DNA from: Halomarinibacterium sp034670265
Lineage (GTDB): Bacteria; Bacteroidota; Bacteroidia; Flavobacteriales; Flavobacteriaceae
DNA: 64,000 bases
Direction: 5' to 3'
Assembly (NCBI GenBank): GCA_034670265.1
Contig: JAXMNU010000006.1
Span: 124,001-188,000 of the forward strand
The position numbers and the translations under genes were made by a program. Of this stretch, positions 18,531-27,671 are shown in pieces (positions within the stretch are counted from its first letter, which is position 1; every line of letters starts with the position of its first letter). The notes beneath the pieces are model-generated. The model was given only the letters and a program-made list of their open reading frames with translations, searched no databases and was not told the origin of the DNA.

Positions 18531-21500
18531 TTAGAAACTTACATCAACTCCTATTTGAACTGATTTTGTGTTAGGATAACTATATAAAGTAGCTTCACCA
18601 GGAGCAACACTACTTGCAAAATCAATAGTCTCTCCAGATGAGATACCTACTTCTGGGTCTCCAAAGAATTTTGAGAAGGTTAATAAGTTTTGGCCTTGAA
18701 CATAAATTCTTAAACTTTCAAATGGTACTCTATCTGTAAATCTACTTGGTAAATCGTAAGAAAGAGTAATATTTCTCATACGGATATAATCTCCTTTTTC
18801 TAAGAATCTATCAGAATTTACTGCTAATAACTCTTCTTGTGAAATTAATGGACTAGGATATACATTTGTATCTCCTGGATTTTTCCAATAATTAAAGGCA
18901 TCGATTGCTTGGTTGTCTGCAATGTTTACTCCATCAGAGATAAGGTTTGATTTAACAAAGTTGTTAATCCAGTTCCCAGCTTTAAATACAAAATCTGCAC
19001 GTAAACCAAAGCCTTTATATCTCATGTTCGTGAAAAAACCTCCTTCACGGTCTGCAATGGTTGACTTGCCTTGTAGCACTCTGTTTTCATCTTCATCTTC
19101 AGGAAGGTCGAGTCCACGGTATGTATTACCATCTGCGCCATAATATAGAGGAGCTCCTGTTGCAGGATCAACCCCAGCGTAGCGTACTAAAAAATGTTCG
19201 TTAATTTTAGCGCCTTCTCTAAATAGGATATTAAATGCATTACCAGGAGTAACATCTTCGCCATCAGGTAACTCTAAAATTTCGTTTTCTAAGAAAACAA
19301 TATTCCCTCCAAGAGTCCAAGTAAAGTTATCATTTCTAAAAACTTCACCTTGTAATGAAAGTTCAAAACCTTTATTTTCAATCTTACCTAAGTTACCAAA
19401 AATAAATGCAACTCCAGATTCGTCTGCTTTAGGAATTTGGAAAAGTAAGTCTTCGGTTGTTCTTATAAAGTAATCTGCAACTCCTCGAACTCTTCTGTTG
19501 AATAAATTAAACTCTATTCCCGCATTTTGAGTAGTAGTAGTTTCCCATTTCAATTCTGGGTTTTCGAAATTTGATGGACTAGTTGCAGAACCACCTGGAT
19601 AACTATCAAATGCAACATTTCCTAAGGCAGCATATCTGCTAATACCTTCTCTATTACCAGTGGTTCCATAAGACACCCTTAGTTTAAGATCATTTATAGC
19701 ATCAACATTAAAAAAGTTTTCTTTGGCAATGTTCCATCCTAAACTTCCACTGTAAAAAAGACCAAATCTATTATCCGCACCAAAATTTGATGAACCATCA
19801 TATCGTGCAGATGCCGAAGCTAAATATCTTTCATCATAATCATAATCTGCAAAAGCTCCATAAGAGACAAGTGTTAAAATGTTTTTAGTAGTTTCACCAA
19901 GTGTTACTTGAGAAGCATTTATTTGAGTGCTTAATTCTGCAGATGCAAATCCAATACTTCTTACCCGATATCCATTGTTTTCATTATGGTTAAATTCGAA
20001 TAAACCTACTAAATCTAAGTTGTGTTTATTTTTATTTAATCTATAATTAAGCCTATTACTTACAGTCATATCAAATCTATATGTACCTGTATCTAATTTA
20101 TTTCCTGGATTATTAGGGTCACCAATAATTGCATCAAGAATACCACCTGGTTTAGAATAGCTTTCGGTGCGTCTATTAATTCCATTAGCAGCAAATCCAA
20201 AAGTGTAGCTTACATTTTTAAATAAACTAACTTCAGCATTAACACTTCCTAATAAATTGTTTTGAATTGCTATAGCTGGTTCAGATAAGACAGCTCCTCT
20301 CACATTAAATGTAGTGTGAGTTGGATTATACACTGGATTACCATTTTCATCTAAAACAATATTACCGTCCTCGTCCAATACAAATTCTGTCTCATAAGGA
20401 TTGTAATCGTACATCGCTCTAAAAGGGTTTTGTACGTTATTTCTATCTCTTGGTTCATCACTCGTAGATCTTGAATAACCTACATTTACACTTAATGAAA
20501 GCCATTCCTTAGGGTCGAAGTTTAAGTTAAGCCTTGAGCTTATTCTTTCAAAACCATCTAAGTCATCAATAATACCGGTGTTTCTATCATGACCTACAGA
20601 AAAATAGTAATCCATTTTTTCTGCTCCTCCAGAGATAGATACATTATTATTTTGAATGATACCTTCTTTTAGAATTAAATCTTGCCAGTCAACTTCGTTA
20701 TCTAACAAAAATTGTCTCTCTTCACTTCCAGGCAAAGTAGTAACACCCGGTGAACTACCAGCAGCAGAAACTCCTAATGCATAAAGCTCTGCTTCATATT
20801 GCATTTTTTGTTCTGCATCCATTACATCAAAATTTGGATTAATTCTTGAAGTAACACCAAAACGAGAGCTGAATTTTATTTTAGCATCCCCATTACGCTT
20901 ACCAGATTTAGTAGTAATTACAACAACACCACTAGCTCCTCTCGAACCATAGCGAGCTGTTGTAGAAGCATCCTTTAAGATTGTAATGTTTTCAATGTCA
21001 TCGTTTGGGATACTATTTAAGTCTTGTTCTCTAATAATGGCACCATCCACAACATAAAGTGGAGAAGATGCTCCTGCAGTAAGAGAACCAATACCTCTAA
21101 TTCTAACAAATGCTCCTTGTCCAGGTTTCCCGTTTGCAGAAGTTACTTGCACCCCGGCTGCTTTACCTTGTAACAAATTATCGATACTTGTTACTGGACT
21201 AAGCTCTGCAATTTCTGAAGCTCCAATGGAGACTACTGCAGATGTTTGTACTGTCTGGCTTCTTCTAGAGTATCCAGTAATAACAACTTCTTCAAGTTGT
21301 GCTCCGGCAACCATTTGTACATTAATAGTATTTGCTGCGCCAACAGGTACTTCTTGGTTTTGGAAACCAACATAGGTAAATAGAAGTGTCTCGCCAACAC
21401 CAACTGTAATGGAATAATTCCCATCAAAATCTGATTGAGTTCCATTCGTCGTGTTTTTAATAATGATGTTAGCCCCTGGAAGTGGTACTCCAAGGTCATC

Positions 21501-21596
21501 AGTCACGGTTCCTGTTACTACTTTGTCTTGTGCAAAAGTATTTTGCACAGCAAATAGAAAAAGGAACATCAATAAAAATTGTAGTTTTTGTTTCAT
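18531..21596 (-). CDS. SusC/RagA family TonB-linked outer-membrane transporter (operon 1)
   Basis: This 1021-residue SusC-type transporter has a signal peptide ending NTFAQ, a regulatory beta-sandwich domain (VTGTVTDDLGVPLPGANI), a LEEVVITGYSRR TonB-box region, a plug with VRIRGIGSLTAGASSPLYVVDG and KDASTTARYGSRGASGVV, and a barrel ending VQIGVDVSF. It is the first gene of a three-gene operon. Its N-terminal domain is similar to that of the operon 2 SusC, but the barrels differ in length and sequence, so the ligands probably differ. No glycoside hydrolase, peptidase or local regulator is encoded next to it. Confidence 0.95.
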   Translation of the reverse strand: MKQKLQFLLMFLFLFAVQNTFAQDKVVTGTVTDDLGVPLPGANIIIKNTTNGTQSDFDGNYSITVGVGETLLFTYVGFQNQEVPVGAANTINVQMVAGAQLEEVVITGYSRRSQTVQTSAVVSIGASEIAELSPVTSIDNLLQGKAAGVQVTSANGKPGQGAFVRIRGIGSLTAGASSPLYVVDGAIIREQDLNSIPNDDIENITILKDASTTARYGSRGASGVVVITTKSGKRNGDAKIKFSSRFGVTSRINPNFDVMDAEQKMQYEAELYALGVSAAGSSPGVTTLPGSEERQFLLDNEVDWQDLILKEGIIQNNNVSISGGAEKMDYYFSVGHDRNTGIIDDLDGFERISSRLNLNFDPKEWLSLSVNVGYSRSTSDEPRDRNNVQNPFRAMYDYNPYETEFVLDEDGNIVLDENGNPVYNPTHTTFNVRGAVLSEPAIAIQNNLLGSVNAEVSLFKNVSYTFGFAANGINRRTESYSKPGGILDAIIGDPNNPGNKLDTGTYRFDMTVSNRLNYRLNKNKHNLDLVGLFEFNHNENNGYRVRSIGFASAELSTQINASQVTLGETTKNILTLVSYGAFADYDYDERYLASASARYDGSSNFGADNRFGLFYSGSLGWNIAKENFFNVDAINDLKLRVSYGTTGNREGISRYAALGNVAFDSYPGGSATSPSNFENPELKWETTTTQNAGIEFNLFNRRVRGVADYFIRTTEDLLFQIPKADESGVAFIFGNLGKIENKGFELSLQGEVFRNDNFTWTLGGNIVFLENEILELPDGEDVTPGNAFNILFREGAKINEHFLVRYAGVDPATGAPLYYGADGNTYRGLDLPEDEDENRVLQGKSTIADREGGFFTNMRYKGFGLRADFVFKAGNWINNFVKSNLISDGVNIADNQAIDAFNYWKNPGDTNVYPSPLISQEELLAVNSDRFLEKGDYIRMRNITLSYDLPSRFTDRVPFESLRIYVQGQNLLTFSKFFGDPEVGISSGETIDFASSVAPGEATLYSYPNTKSVQIGVDVSF

Positions 21597-21618
21597 ATTT
21601 TTTGGAATTAGTAAAAAA

Positions 21619-21649
21619 CAAAGGTCTTTATAAATTATTATAAAAACAA
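21619..21649 (-). promoter_or_regulatory. promoter of Sus-like operon 1
   Basis: On the minus strand a TTG (21649-21647) precedes GACCTTTG (21626-21619) by exactly 20 bases, matching the Bacteroidota -33/-7 layout with the same first-base deviation (GA instead of TA) as the operon 2 promoter. The ATG at 21596 lies 22 bases downstream. Confidence 0.55.
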
Positions 21650-21701
21650 TTTTTAATACACGTATTTATATAAAGGATAGGTAAATATTTATCTTTCTTT
21701 A

Positions 21702-23399
21702 CTAGAACTTGGCAAGATAGATTATGTGAACTTTTGTATTTCCAAATTCAATATTTTGGTTTTTAGAGAGCCCATTGGCAATATTAAACTTAAAAAGCCC
21801 AGCCTTTGTGTTTATAGCAAAACCTAGCCCAAAGCCAAAGAGCTCTTCTTGAGTATTAATTATTTCATTTTCAAAATACGCGGCATCAATTATAGAATGA
21901 ACATAGGTATTTCTATCTAGCAAATATCTATATTCTGTATTTAAAACTGAAAAGAGCGAAGCATCAATACTGTTTTCTCTAAATCCTCTTATGCTATTAA
22001 TTCCACCAAACCTAAAAAGCTCATTGGTTAAGTAATTGGGGCTACTTAAAAAGCTCGTAGTGTTTTTAATGAAAAAAGAATTGTTTTCATTTAAATTAAA
22101 TATATGTGAAAAAATACCCGTTAATCTTACTTGGTTAGCTTCATTTGGTGAAGAAATTCTTGTGCCAATTTCAGATTCTAAACCGATAAAAGTTTTTAAT
22201 GGGAATAAGGGTTCATTCTGAAACTTTGAAAAGTGAGCACCGGCAAGAAAAAACTTAGAATTAAAATCTTCGACAAATGCCGAGGTATTAGCTTCATCAA
22301 GTAAATTATTAGATTCATAAGATTTATAGCCTACATAAAAATCAATTTTAGGTGAAGCTTGATAATAAAGTCTTGCTTGCTGGTGTGTCGTGGAAAAAGT
22401 ACTATCTCTTTTAAATATTTCTAATTCCAAACTTACCCCAAAAGGGCTTTTAAACAAGTAGGGAAGTTTGGTGAAAACCCGCAAATTCTGTTGCTCCCGC
22501 CCATCGGCTTTATAATTAATAACCAACTGCTCACCGTAATTGAGATTGTTATTAAGTTCGAGATTTAAATACCCGTTAAATTCTAGTTTTTGAGTATCTT
22601 CATTTGTAGCAAAACCCAAAATACCATCAAAGAGGTTGTTGTTTGCTTTCTCAAAATATAAATAGACAATTGTGGAATCTTTTTTAAACAATGCTTCGGG
22701 AGGTTTTATAGAATTTACAAATCCTAAATTGTTTAAAGTGTTATTTTGTTCAATCACTTTTTTTTGATTAAACACCTTTCCTTTTTTTATGCCAGCATAG
22801 TATTTCAAAAAGGACTTAGGAAACTTCTCATACCCTTTTACTAAAATTCCGTCAATTTTTCTTTGACTTGTTGAGGTAAAATTAAGATTGGCTTTTAACG
22901 TAGTATTGTCTTTTTTTTCAATTTCGGAAAGCTGAATTCTTGAAAAAGGATCTCCTTTTTCAGCTTTTAATCTGCTTAGCTTTAAAAGGGCGATATCTAC
23001 AAGCTCGATTCTAATTCTAAAAACGGAATTCTCAACATCATTACTAATCTTTTTTAATTCTGAAGGAGTAAAGTCCTTGTCTGAATAATGTATTTCAATT
23101 TCACGCCATCGATTGCCTAAATAATATTCGGCCAGAAAAACCGAATCGCTTTCTTTTTGAAGGTTTATTAGCCGTGAATCTATAAAGCCAGTTTTTTGAA
23201 TCTTTTGAGAAAGGGAATCAACTTCAGATTTAAGGCTTACATAATCTTCAAATTTTTGTATAACATTTAAGGAGTCTAAAAAGGAAGATGAGAGTTCTTT
23301 TTCGGCTTCAATTTGTAGTGTAAGATTTTGAGCGGCAGCTTGCCCCAAAAATATTGTATATATATATAGGTATAAAATGAAATAAAAAAACTGCCTCAA
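21702..23399 (-). CDS. Omp85/BamA-TamA-like outer-membrane barrel protein
   Basis: This 565-residue protein has a signal peptide (cleaved near GQAAAQ), an N-terminal helical/coiled region rich in Glu, Lys and Ser (~25-150), a POTRA-like section (ILVKGYEKFPKSFLKYYAGIKKGKVFN, ~183-210) and a C-terminal barrel with the Omp85 signature FRFGGINSIRGFREN and a final IIYLAKF strand. Omp85 proteins insert or secrete outer-membrane proteins. It has fewer POTRA domains than BamA, so it is an accessory paralogue rather than BamA itself. The only available start is TTG at 23399, since no ATG occurs in the signal region. It is divergent from the ribosomal operon. Confidence 0.75.
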   Translation of the reverse strand: MRQFFYFILYLYIYTIFLGQAAAQNLTLQIEAEKELSSSFLDSLNVIQKFEDYVSLKSEVDSLSQKIQKTGFIDSRLINLQKESDSVFLAEYYLGNRWREIEIHYSDKDFTPSELKKISNDVENSVFRIRIELVDIALLKLSRLKAEKGDPFSRIQLSEIEKKDNTTLKANLNFTSTSQRKIDGILVKGYEKFPKSFLKYYAGIKKGKVFNQKKVIEQNNTLNNLGFVNSIKPPEALFKKDSTIVYLYFEKANNNLFDGILGFATNEDTQKLEFNGYLNLELNNNLNYGEQLVINYKADGREQQNLRVFTKLPYLFKSPFGVSLELEIFKRDSTFSTTHQQARLYYQASPKIDFYVGYKSYESNNLLDEANTSAFVEDFNSKFFLAGAHFSKFQNEPLFPLKTFIGLESEIGTRISSPNEANQVRLTGIFSHIFNLNENNSFFIKNTTSFLSSPNYLTNELFRFGGINSIRGFRENSIDASLFSVLNTEYRYLLDRNTYVHSIIDAAYFENEIINTQEELFGFGLGFAINTKAGLFKFNIANGLSKNQNIEFGNTKVHIIYLAKF

Positions 23400-23497
23400 A
23401 AGCTCGAAAGTTTATGTTGTAAATCTAACGTTAATGATAGGTTTTTCATATCTCCTAGGTAAATAAAAGTATTTCCATTAAAAATTAATAAAACTGT

Positions 23498-23529
23498 GTT
23501 GGAATAATGCATTTTTATTTCTACATTTG
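23498..23529 (+). promoter_or_regulatory. promoter of the str/S10/spc/alpha ribosomal operon
   Basis: GTTG (23498-23501) is followed after exactly 20 bases by TACATTTG (23522-23529), a complete match to the Bacteroidota -33/-7 consensus. It lies 54 bases before the rpsL ATG and directly upstream of the whole ribosomal cluster. Confidence 0.7.
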
Positions 23530-23583
23530 CGCCCCTTTAAAGGGATAATTATATCATTTAATTAAGTATAACAAGGATTTTAT

Positions 23584-23958
23584 ATGCCAACTATTTCACA
23601 ATTAGTACGAAAAGGAAGAGCCAAAATAACCAAGAAGAGTAAATCGGCTGCCCTAGATTCGTGCCCGCAACGCCGCGGTGTGTGTACTCGTGTATATACT
23701 ACCACTCCTAAGAAACCAAACTCTGCCATGCGTAAAGTAGCAAGGGTTAGGTTAACAAACGGAAAGGAAGTAAACGCGTACATCGGTGGCGAAGGACACA
23801 ATCTTCAGGAGCACTCGATAGTATTGGTTAGAGGTGGAAGGGTTAAGGATTTGCCAGGGGTACGTTACCACATTGTAAGAGGAGCTTTGGATACCGCAGG
23901 GGTTCAAGGAAGATTACAACGTAGGTCTAAGTACGGTGCAAAACGCCCTAAAAAGTAA
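23584..23958 (+). CDS. rpsL: 30S ribosomal protein S12
   Basis: This 124-residue protein is S12, which sits at the decoding centre of the 30S subunit. The MPTISQLVRKGR start, the PQRRGVCTRVYTTTPKKPNSA segment with its conserved PNSA loop and the LPGVRYHIVRG segment are all present. The lysine of TPKKPNSA, where streptomycin-resistance changes arise in other bacteria, is the ordinary wild-type lysine. It is the first gene of the long plus-strand ribosomal operon and is preceded by a Bacteroidota promoter at 23498-23529. Confidence 0.98.
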   Translation: MPTISQLVRKGRAKITKKSKSAALDSCPQRRGVCTRVYTTTPKKPNSAMRKVARVRLTNGKEVNAYIGGEGHNLQEHSIVLVRGGRVKDLPGVRYHIVRGALDTAGVQGRLQRRSKYGAKRPKK

Positions 23959-23983
23959 TTCAAACAACTTTTAAAGAGAAGTA

Positions 23984-24460
23984 ATGAGAAAAAGACAAGC
24001 GAAAAAAAGACCACTTTTACCAGATCCAAGGTTTAATGACCAATTGGTAACACGTTTTGTAAATAACTTAATGTGGGATGGAAAAAAGTCGACTGCTTTC
24101 AAAGTATTCTATGATGCTATTGATATTGTAGAATCAAAAAAACAAGACGAAGAAAAAACGGCTTTAGAGATTTGGAAAGATGCTCTTTCTAATGTAATGC
24201 CTCACGTAGAAGTACGTAGCCGAAGAGTTGGAGGGGCTACCTTTCAAATTCCAATGCAAATTAGACCGGATCGTAAGATTTCTACCGCAATGAAGTGGCT
24301 TATTAGCTATTCAAGAAAGCGTAATGAAAAGTCTATGCCGCAAAAATTAGCTGCCGAAATTCTAGCAGCTGCTAAAGAAGAAGGTGCTGCAGTTAAAAAA
24401 CGTATGGATACCCATAAAATGGCTGAAGCAAACAAGGCATTCTCACACTTTAGATTCTAA
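23984..24460 (+). CDS. rpsG: 30S ribosomal protein S7
   Basis: This 158-residue protein is S7, a primary 16S rRNA-binding protein that organises the head of the 30S subunit. The MRKRQAKKRPLLPDPRF start, the VRSRRVGGATFQIP segment and the C-terminal AFSHFRF ending are typical. It follows rpsL by 25 bases and precedes fusA by 5 bases, the standard str-operon order. Confidence 0.98.
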   Translation: MRKRQAKKRPLLPDPRFNDQLVTRFVNNLMWDGKKSTAFKVFYDAIDIVESKKQDEEKTALEIWKDALSNVMPHVEVRSRRVGGATFQIPMQIRPDRKISTAMKWLISYSRKRNEKSMPQKLAAEILAAAKEEGAAVKKRMDTHKMAEANKAFSHFRF

Positions 24461-24465
24461 AAAAA

Positions 24466-26601
24466 ATGGCACAAAGAGATTTAAAATTTACAAGAAATAT
24501 AGGGATTGCTGCGCATATTGATGCCGGTAAAACCACAACTACAGAACGTATTCTTTATTATACGGGTGTTAGTCATAAAATAGGAGAAGTTCACGATGGT
24601 GCCGCCACGATGGACTGGATGGAACAAGAGCAAGAAAGAGGTATTACTATTACTTCTGCTGCCACTACTTGTACCTGGAATTTCCCATTAAAAAATGGAC
24701 AGCCTGTTGAAGATACTAAACCATACCACTTTAATATTATTGACACTCCTGGTCACGTTGACTTTACCGTAGAGGTAAATAGATCATTACGTGTATTGGA
24801 TGGATTAGTATTCCTTTTTAGTGCAGTGGATGGTGTTGAGCCTCAATCTGAAACCAACTGGAGATTAGCAGATAATTACAAAGTTCCTCGTATGGGGTTT
24901 GTAAATAAAATGGATCGTCAAGGATCTAACTTCATGATGGTTTGTCAGCAAGTTAAGGATATGTTGGGGTCAAATGCTGTGCCAATTGTACTTCCTATTG
25001 GGGACGAAATAGACTTTAAAGGAGTTGTAGACTTAGTGAAAAACCGTGCTATTGTTTGGCACGAAGAATCCATGGGGGCTACATTCGACGTTATTGATAT
25101 TCCTGAAGATTTAAAAGAAGAAGCTCGCTTATACCGCGGAAAATTAATTGAAGAGGTAGCGGCTTATGACGAAAATCTTTTAGAAAAATATATGGAAGAT
25201 GAAGAATCTATTACCGAAGATGAAGTTCACGCTGCGTTGCGTGCTGCGGTAATGGACATGTCTATCATCCCAATGATTTGTGGTTCTGCATTCAAAAACA
25301 AAGGAGTTCAATTCCTTCTTGATGCAGTTTGCCGTTACTTACCTTCTCCAGTTGATAAGGAAGGTATAAAAGGTATAAACCCAGATACAGAAAAAGAAGA
25401 AATAAGAAGACCGGATGTTAAGGAGCCTTTCGCTGCTTTAGCATTTAAGATTGCAACAGATCCTTTTGTAGGGCGTTTAGCTTTCTTCCGTGCCTATTCA
25501 GGTCGTTTAGATGCAGGTTCTTATATCCTCAACAACCGTTCTGGAAATAAGGAGCGTATTTCACGTATTTATCAAATGCACGCTAACAAGCAAAATGCTA
25601 TCGATTATATCGAGGCTGGAGATATTGGAGCTGCAGTTGGATTTAAGGATATTAAAACTGGAGATACACTTACTTCTGAAAAGCATCCAATTGTATTGGA
25701 AAGTATGAACTTCCCAGATCCAGTAATTGGTATCGCTGTGGAGCCTAAAACAAAGGCAGATGTAGATAAGTTAGGTATGGCTTTAGCAAAACTTGCTGAA
25801 GAAGACCCAACCTTTCAAGTACGTACCGATGAAGCTTCAGGACAAACTGTAATTTCTGGAATGGGCGAACTTCACTTAGATATTATTGTAGACCGTTTAA
25901 GACGCGAGTTTAAGGTTGAAGTAAATCAAGGGAAGCCTCAGGTTGAGTACAAAGAAGCCATTACGCGAAGTGCAGATCATAGAGAAGTTTATAAAAAGCA
26001 GTCAGGTGGTCGAGGTAAGTTTGCTGATATTGTATTTACAATTGGACCAGCAGATGATGATAAAGTAGAAGGCTTGCAATTTGTAAATGAAATTAAAGGA
26101 GGAAACATTCCTAAAGAATTTATTCCTTCTGTAGAAAAAGGTTTTAAACAAGCCATGCAGAATGGGCCGCTTGCAGGTTTTGAAGTGGATAGTATGAAAG
26201 TGACTTTAAAAGATGGGTCGTTCCACGCGGTGGATTCAGATCAATTATCTTTTGAGCTTGCAGCAAAACTAGGATTTAAAGCTTCTGCTAAAGCAGCTGG
26301 AGCCGTAATCTTAGAGCCTATTATGAAGTTGGAAGTATTGACCCCAGAAGAAAATATGGGTGATATCGTAGGAGATCTTAACCGTCGTCGTGGTCAAGTG
26401 AATAATATGAGTGATCGCGCCGGAGCTAAGGTTATAAAAGCTGAAGTGCCACTTTCTGAAATGTTTGGATATGTAACAACATTAAGAACATTATCATCAG
26501 GTCGTGCAACTTCAACAATGGAATTTTCACACTATGCCGAAACTCCTTCAAATATTTCTGAAGAAGTAATTTCAGCAGCAAGAGGAACCGCTAACGTATA
26601 A
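24466..26601 (+). CDS. fusA: translation elongation factor G
   Basis: This 711-residue GTPase catalyses ribosomal translocation. Seen are the G1 loop AHIDAGKT near residue 16, the switch region RGITITSAATT, G3 DTPGH, G4 NKMD, domain IV (GGRGKFADI) and the C-terminal GDLNRRRG segment. A short insertion before the DTPGH motif (KNGQPVEDTKPYHF) is common in Bacteroidota EF-G. It lies between rpsG and rpsJ. There is no tuf gene after fusA, unlike the proteobacterial str operon, and this is usual in this phylum. Confidence 0.98.
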   Translation: MAQRDLKFTRNIGIAAHIDAGKTTTTERILYYTGVSHKIGEVHDGAATMDWMEQEQERGITITSAATTCTWNFPLKNGQPVEDTKPYHFNIIDTPGHVDFTVEVNRSLRVLDGLVFLFSAVDGVEPQSETNWRLADNYKVPRMGFVNKMDRQGSNFMMVCQQVKDMLGSNAVPIVLPIGDEIDFKGVVDLVKNRAIVWHEESMGATFDVIDIPEDLKEEARLYRGKLIEEVAAYDENLLEKYMEDEESITEDEVHAALRAAVMDMSIIPMICGSAFKNKGVQFLLDAVCRYLPSPVDKEGIKGINPDTEKEEIRRPDVKEPFAALAFKIATDPFVGRLAFFRAYSGRLDAGSYILNNRSGNKERISRIYQMHANKQNAIDYIEAGDIGAAVGFKDIKTGDTLTSEKHPIVLESMNFPDPVIGIAVEPKTKADVDKLGMALAKLAEEDPTFQVRTDEASGQTVISGMGELHLDIIVDRLRREFKVEVNQGKPQVEYKEAITRSADHREVYKKQSGGRGKFADIVFTIGPADDDKVEGLQFVNEIKGGNIPKEFIPSVEKGFKQAMQNGPLAGFEVDSMKVTLKDGSFHAVDSDQLSFELAAKLGFKASAKAAGAVILEPIMKLEVLTPEENMGDIVGDLNRRRGQVNNMSDRAGAKVIKAEVPLSEMFGYVTTLRTLSSGRATSTMEFSHYAETPSNISEEVISAARGTANV

Positions 26602-26611
26602 TATTTCAGCA

Positions 26612-26917
26612 ATGAGTCAAAAAATAAGAATTAAATTAAAATCTTACGATCATAATTTAGTGGACAAATCTGCTGAAAAAATCGTTAAGACAGTAAAAAG
26701 TACAGGTGCAGTAGTAACAGGACCCATCCCGTTACCAACGCATAAAAAAATCTTTACCGTGTTGCGTTCGCCTCACGTAAATAAGAAAAGTAGAGAGCAA
26801 TTCCAATTAAGTTCGTACAAGCGATTATTGGATATCTACAGTTCTTCATCCAAAACCATCGATGCGCTCATGAAATTAGAGTTGCCAAGTGGAGTGGAAG
26901 TAGAGATCAAGGTGTAA
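26612..26917 (+). CDS. rpsJ: 30S ribosomal protein S10 / NusE
   Basis: This 101-residue protein is S10, which is part of the 30S head and also, as NusE, a partner of NusB and NusG in transcription antitermination. The RIKLKSYDHNLVD start, TGPIPLPTHKKIFTVLRSPHVNKKSREQF and the final PSGVEVEIKV are diagnostic. It follows fusA by 10 bases. The 142-base gap after it, before rplC, is the longest inside the ribosomal cluster and contains hairpins. Confidence 0.98.
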   Translation: MSQKIRIKLKSYDHNLVDKSAEKIVKTVKSTGAVVTGPIPLPTHKKIFTVLRSPHVNKKSREQFQLSSYKRLLDIYSSSSKTIDALMKLELPSGVEVEIKV

Positions 26918-26925
26918 TTGCCGAG

Positions 26926-27020
26926 CACTTTAAAAAGTGTACATGTCCCTAGCTGCGAGCGAAGGAAAAACGGAAACAAAATAACATTCACAGGGCTGAA
27001 TTTATTTTGGTCCTGTTTTA
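26926..27020 (+). promoter_or_regulatory. candidate attenuator or leader between rpsJ and rplC
   Basis: The 142-base gap holds a hairpin CACTTT-AA-AAAGTG (26926-26939). A second stem pairs CAGGGC (26991-26996) with GTCCTG (27010-27015, one G-T pair) and is followed by TTTTAATTTT. The second element has the shape of a weak intrinsic terminator or attenuator. Regulation by a ribosomal protein (L4 acts on the S10 operon in E. coli) is inference. Confidence 0.35.
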
Positions 27021-27059
27021 ATTTTAAATAGAATAATTACTAACAAATAAATAATAACT

Positions 27060-27671
27060 ATGTCTGGGTTAATTGGAAAAAAGATAGGGATGACCAGCAT
27101 CTTTGACGACAAAGGGAAGAATATTCCTTGTACCGTTATAGAGTGCGGCCCCTGTGTTGTTACCCAAGTCAGAACCAAAGAGGTTGACGGGTATGAAGCT
27201 CTTCAGCTTGGTTTCGATGACAAAAAGACTGCCAATAAAGCTGCCGAAGGCCACGCGAAAAAAGCAGGAACCGTTGCAAAACGTAAAGTCGTTGAATTCC
27301 AAGATTTTAAAGAAGAGTACAAATTAGGTGATACTATCACCGTAGAGCATTTTATCGAAGGAGAATTCGTGGATATTGCGGGTATTTCTAAAGGTAAAGG
27401 ATTTCAAGGAGTTGTTAAGCGTCATGGTTTCGGTGGTGTAGGTCAAGCTACTCACGGTCAACATAACCGTTTAAGAGCACCAGGTTCCATTGGAGCAGCA
27501 TCGTATCCTGCAAGAGTATTTAAAGGAATGCGCATGGCTGGGCAAATGGGAAATGAAACAGTAAAAGTTGAAAACCTAAGAGTGTTAAAAGTAGTGACTG
27601 AAAAGAATCTACTTGTTGTTAAGGGATGCGTTCCTGGACACAAAAACGCTTATGTAACGATTACAAAGTAA
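27060..27671 (+). CDS. rplC: 50S ribosomal protein L3
   Basis: This 203-residue protein is L3, an early assembly protein near the peptidyl-transferase centre. MSGLIGKKIGMTSIF, the ISKGKGFQGVVKRHGF segment, the RLRAPGSIGAASYPARVFKG loop and KGCVPGHKN are conserved. Its stop codon TAA shares one base with the rplD ATG (TAATG at 27669-27673), so the two are tightly coupled. The start gives the standard N terminus. Confidence 0.98.
   Translation: MSGLIGKKIGMTSIFDDKGKNIPCTVIECGPCVVTQVRTKEVDGYEALQLGFDDKKTANKAAEGHAKKAGTVAKRKVVEFQDFKEEYKLGDTITVEHFIEGEFVDIAGISKGKGFQGVVKRHGFGGVGQATHGQHNRLRAPGSIGAASYPARVFKGMRMAGQMGNETVKVENLRVLKVVTEKNLLVVKGCVPGHKNAYVTITK

Noticed and set aside
24466..26617. Missing tuf gene after fusA as a deletion
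   Set aside because: In Bacteroidota tuf is normally elsewhere, and rpsJ follows fusA by only 10 bases with no scar.
27626..27670. Longer N terminus for L4 starting inside rplC
   Set aside because: The added 15 residues do not resemble L4, and the ATG at 27671 gives the conserved start and a typical 1-base overlap.
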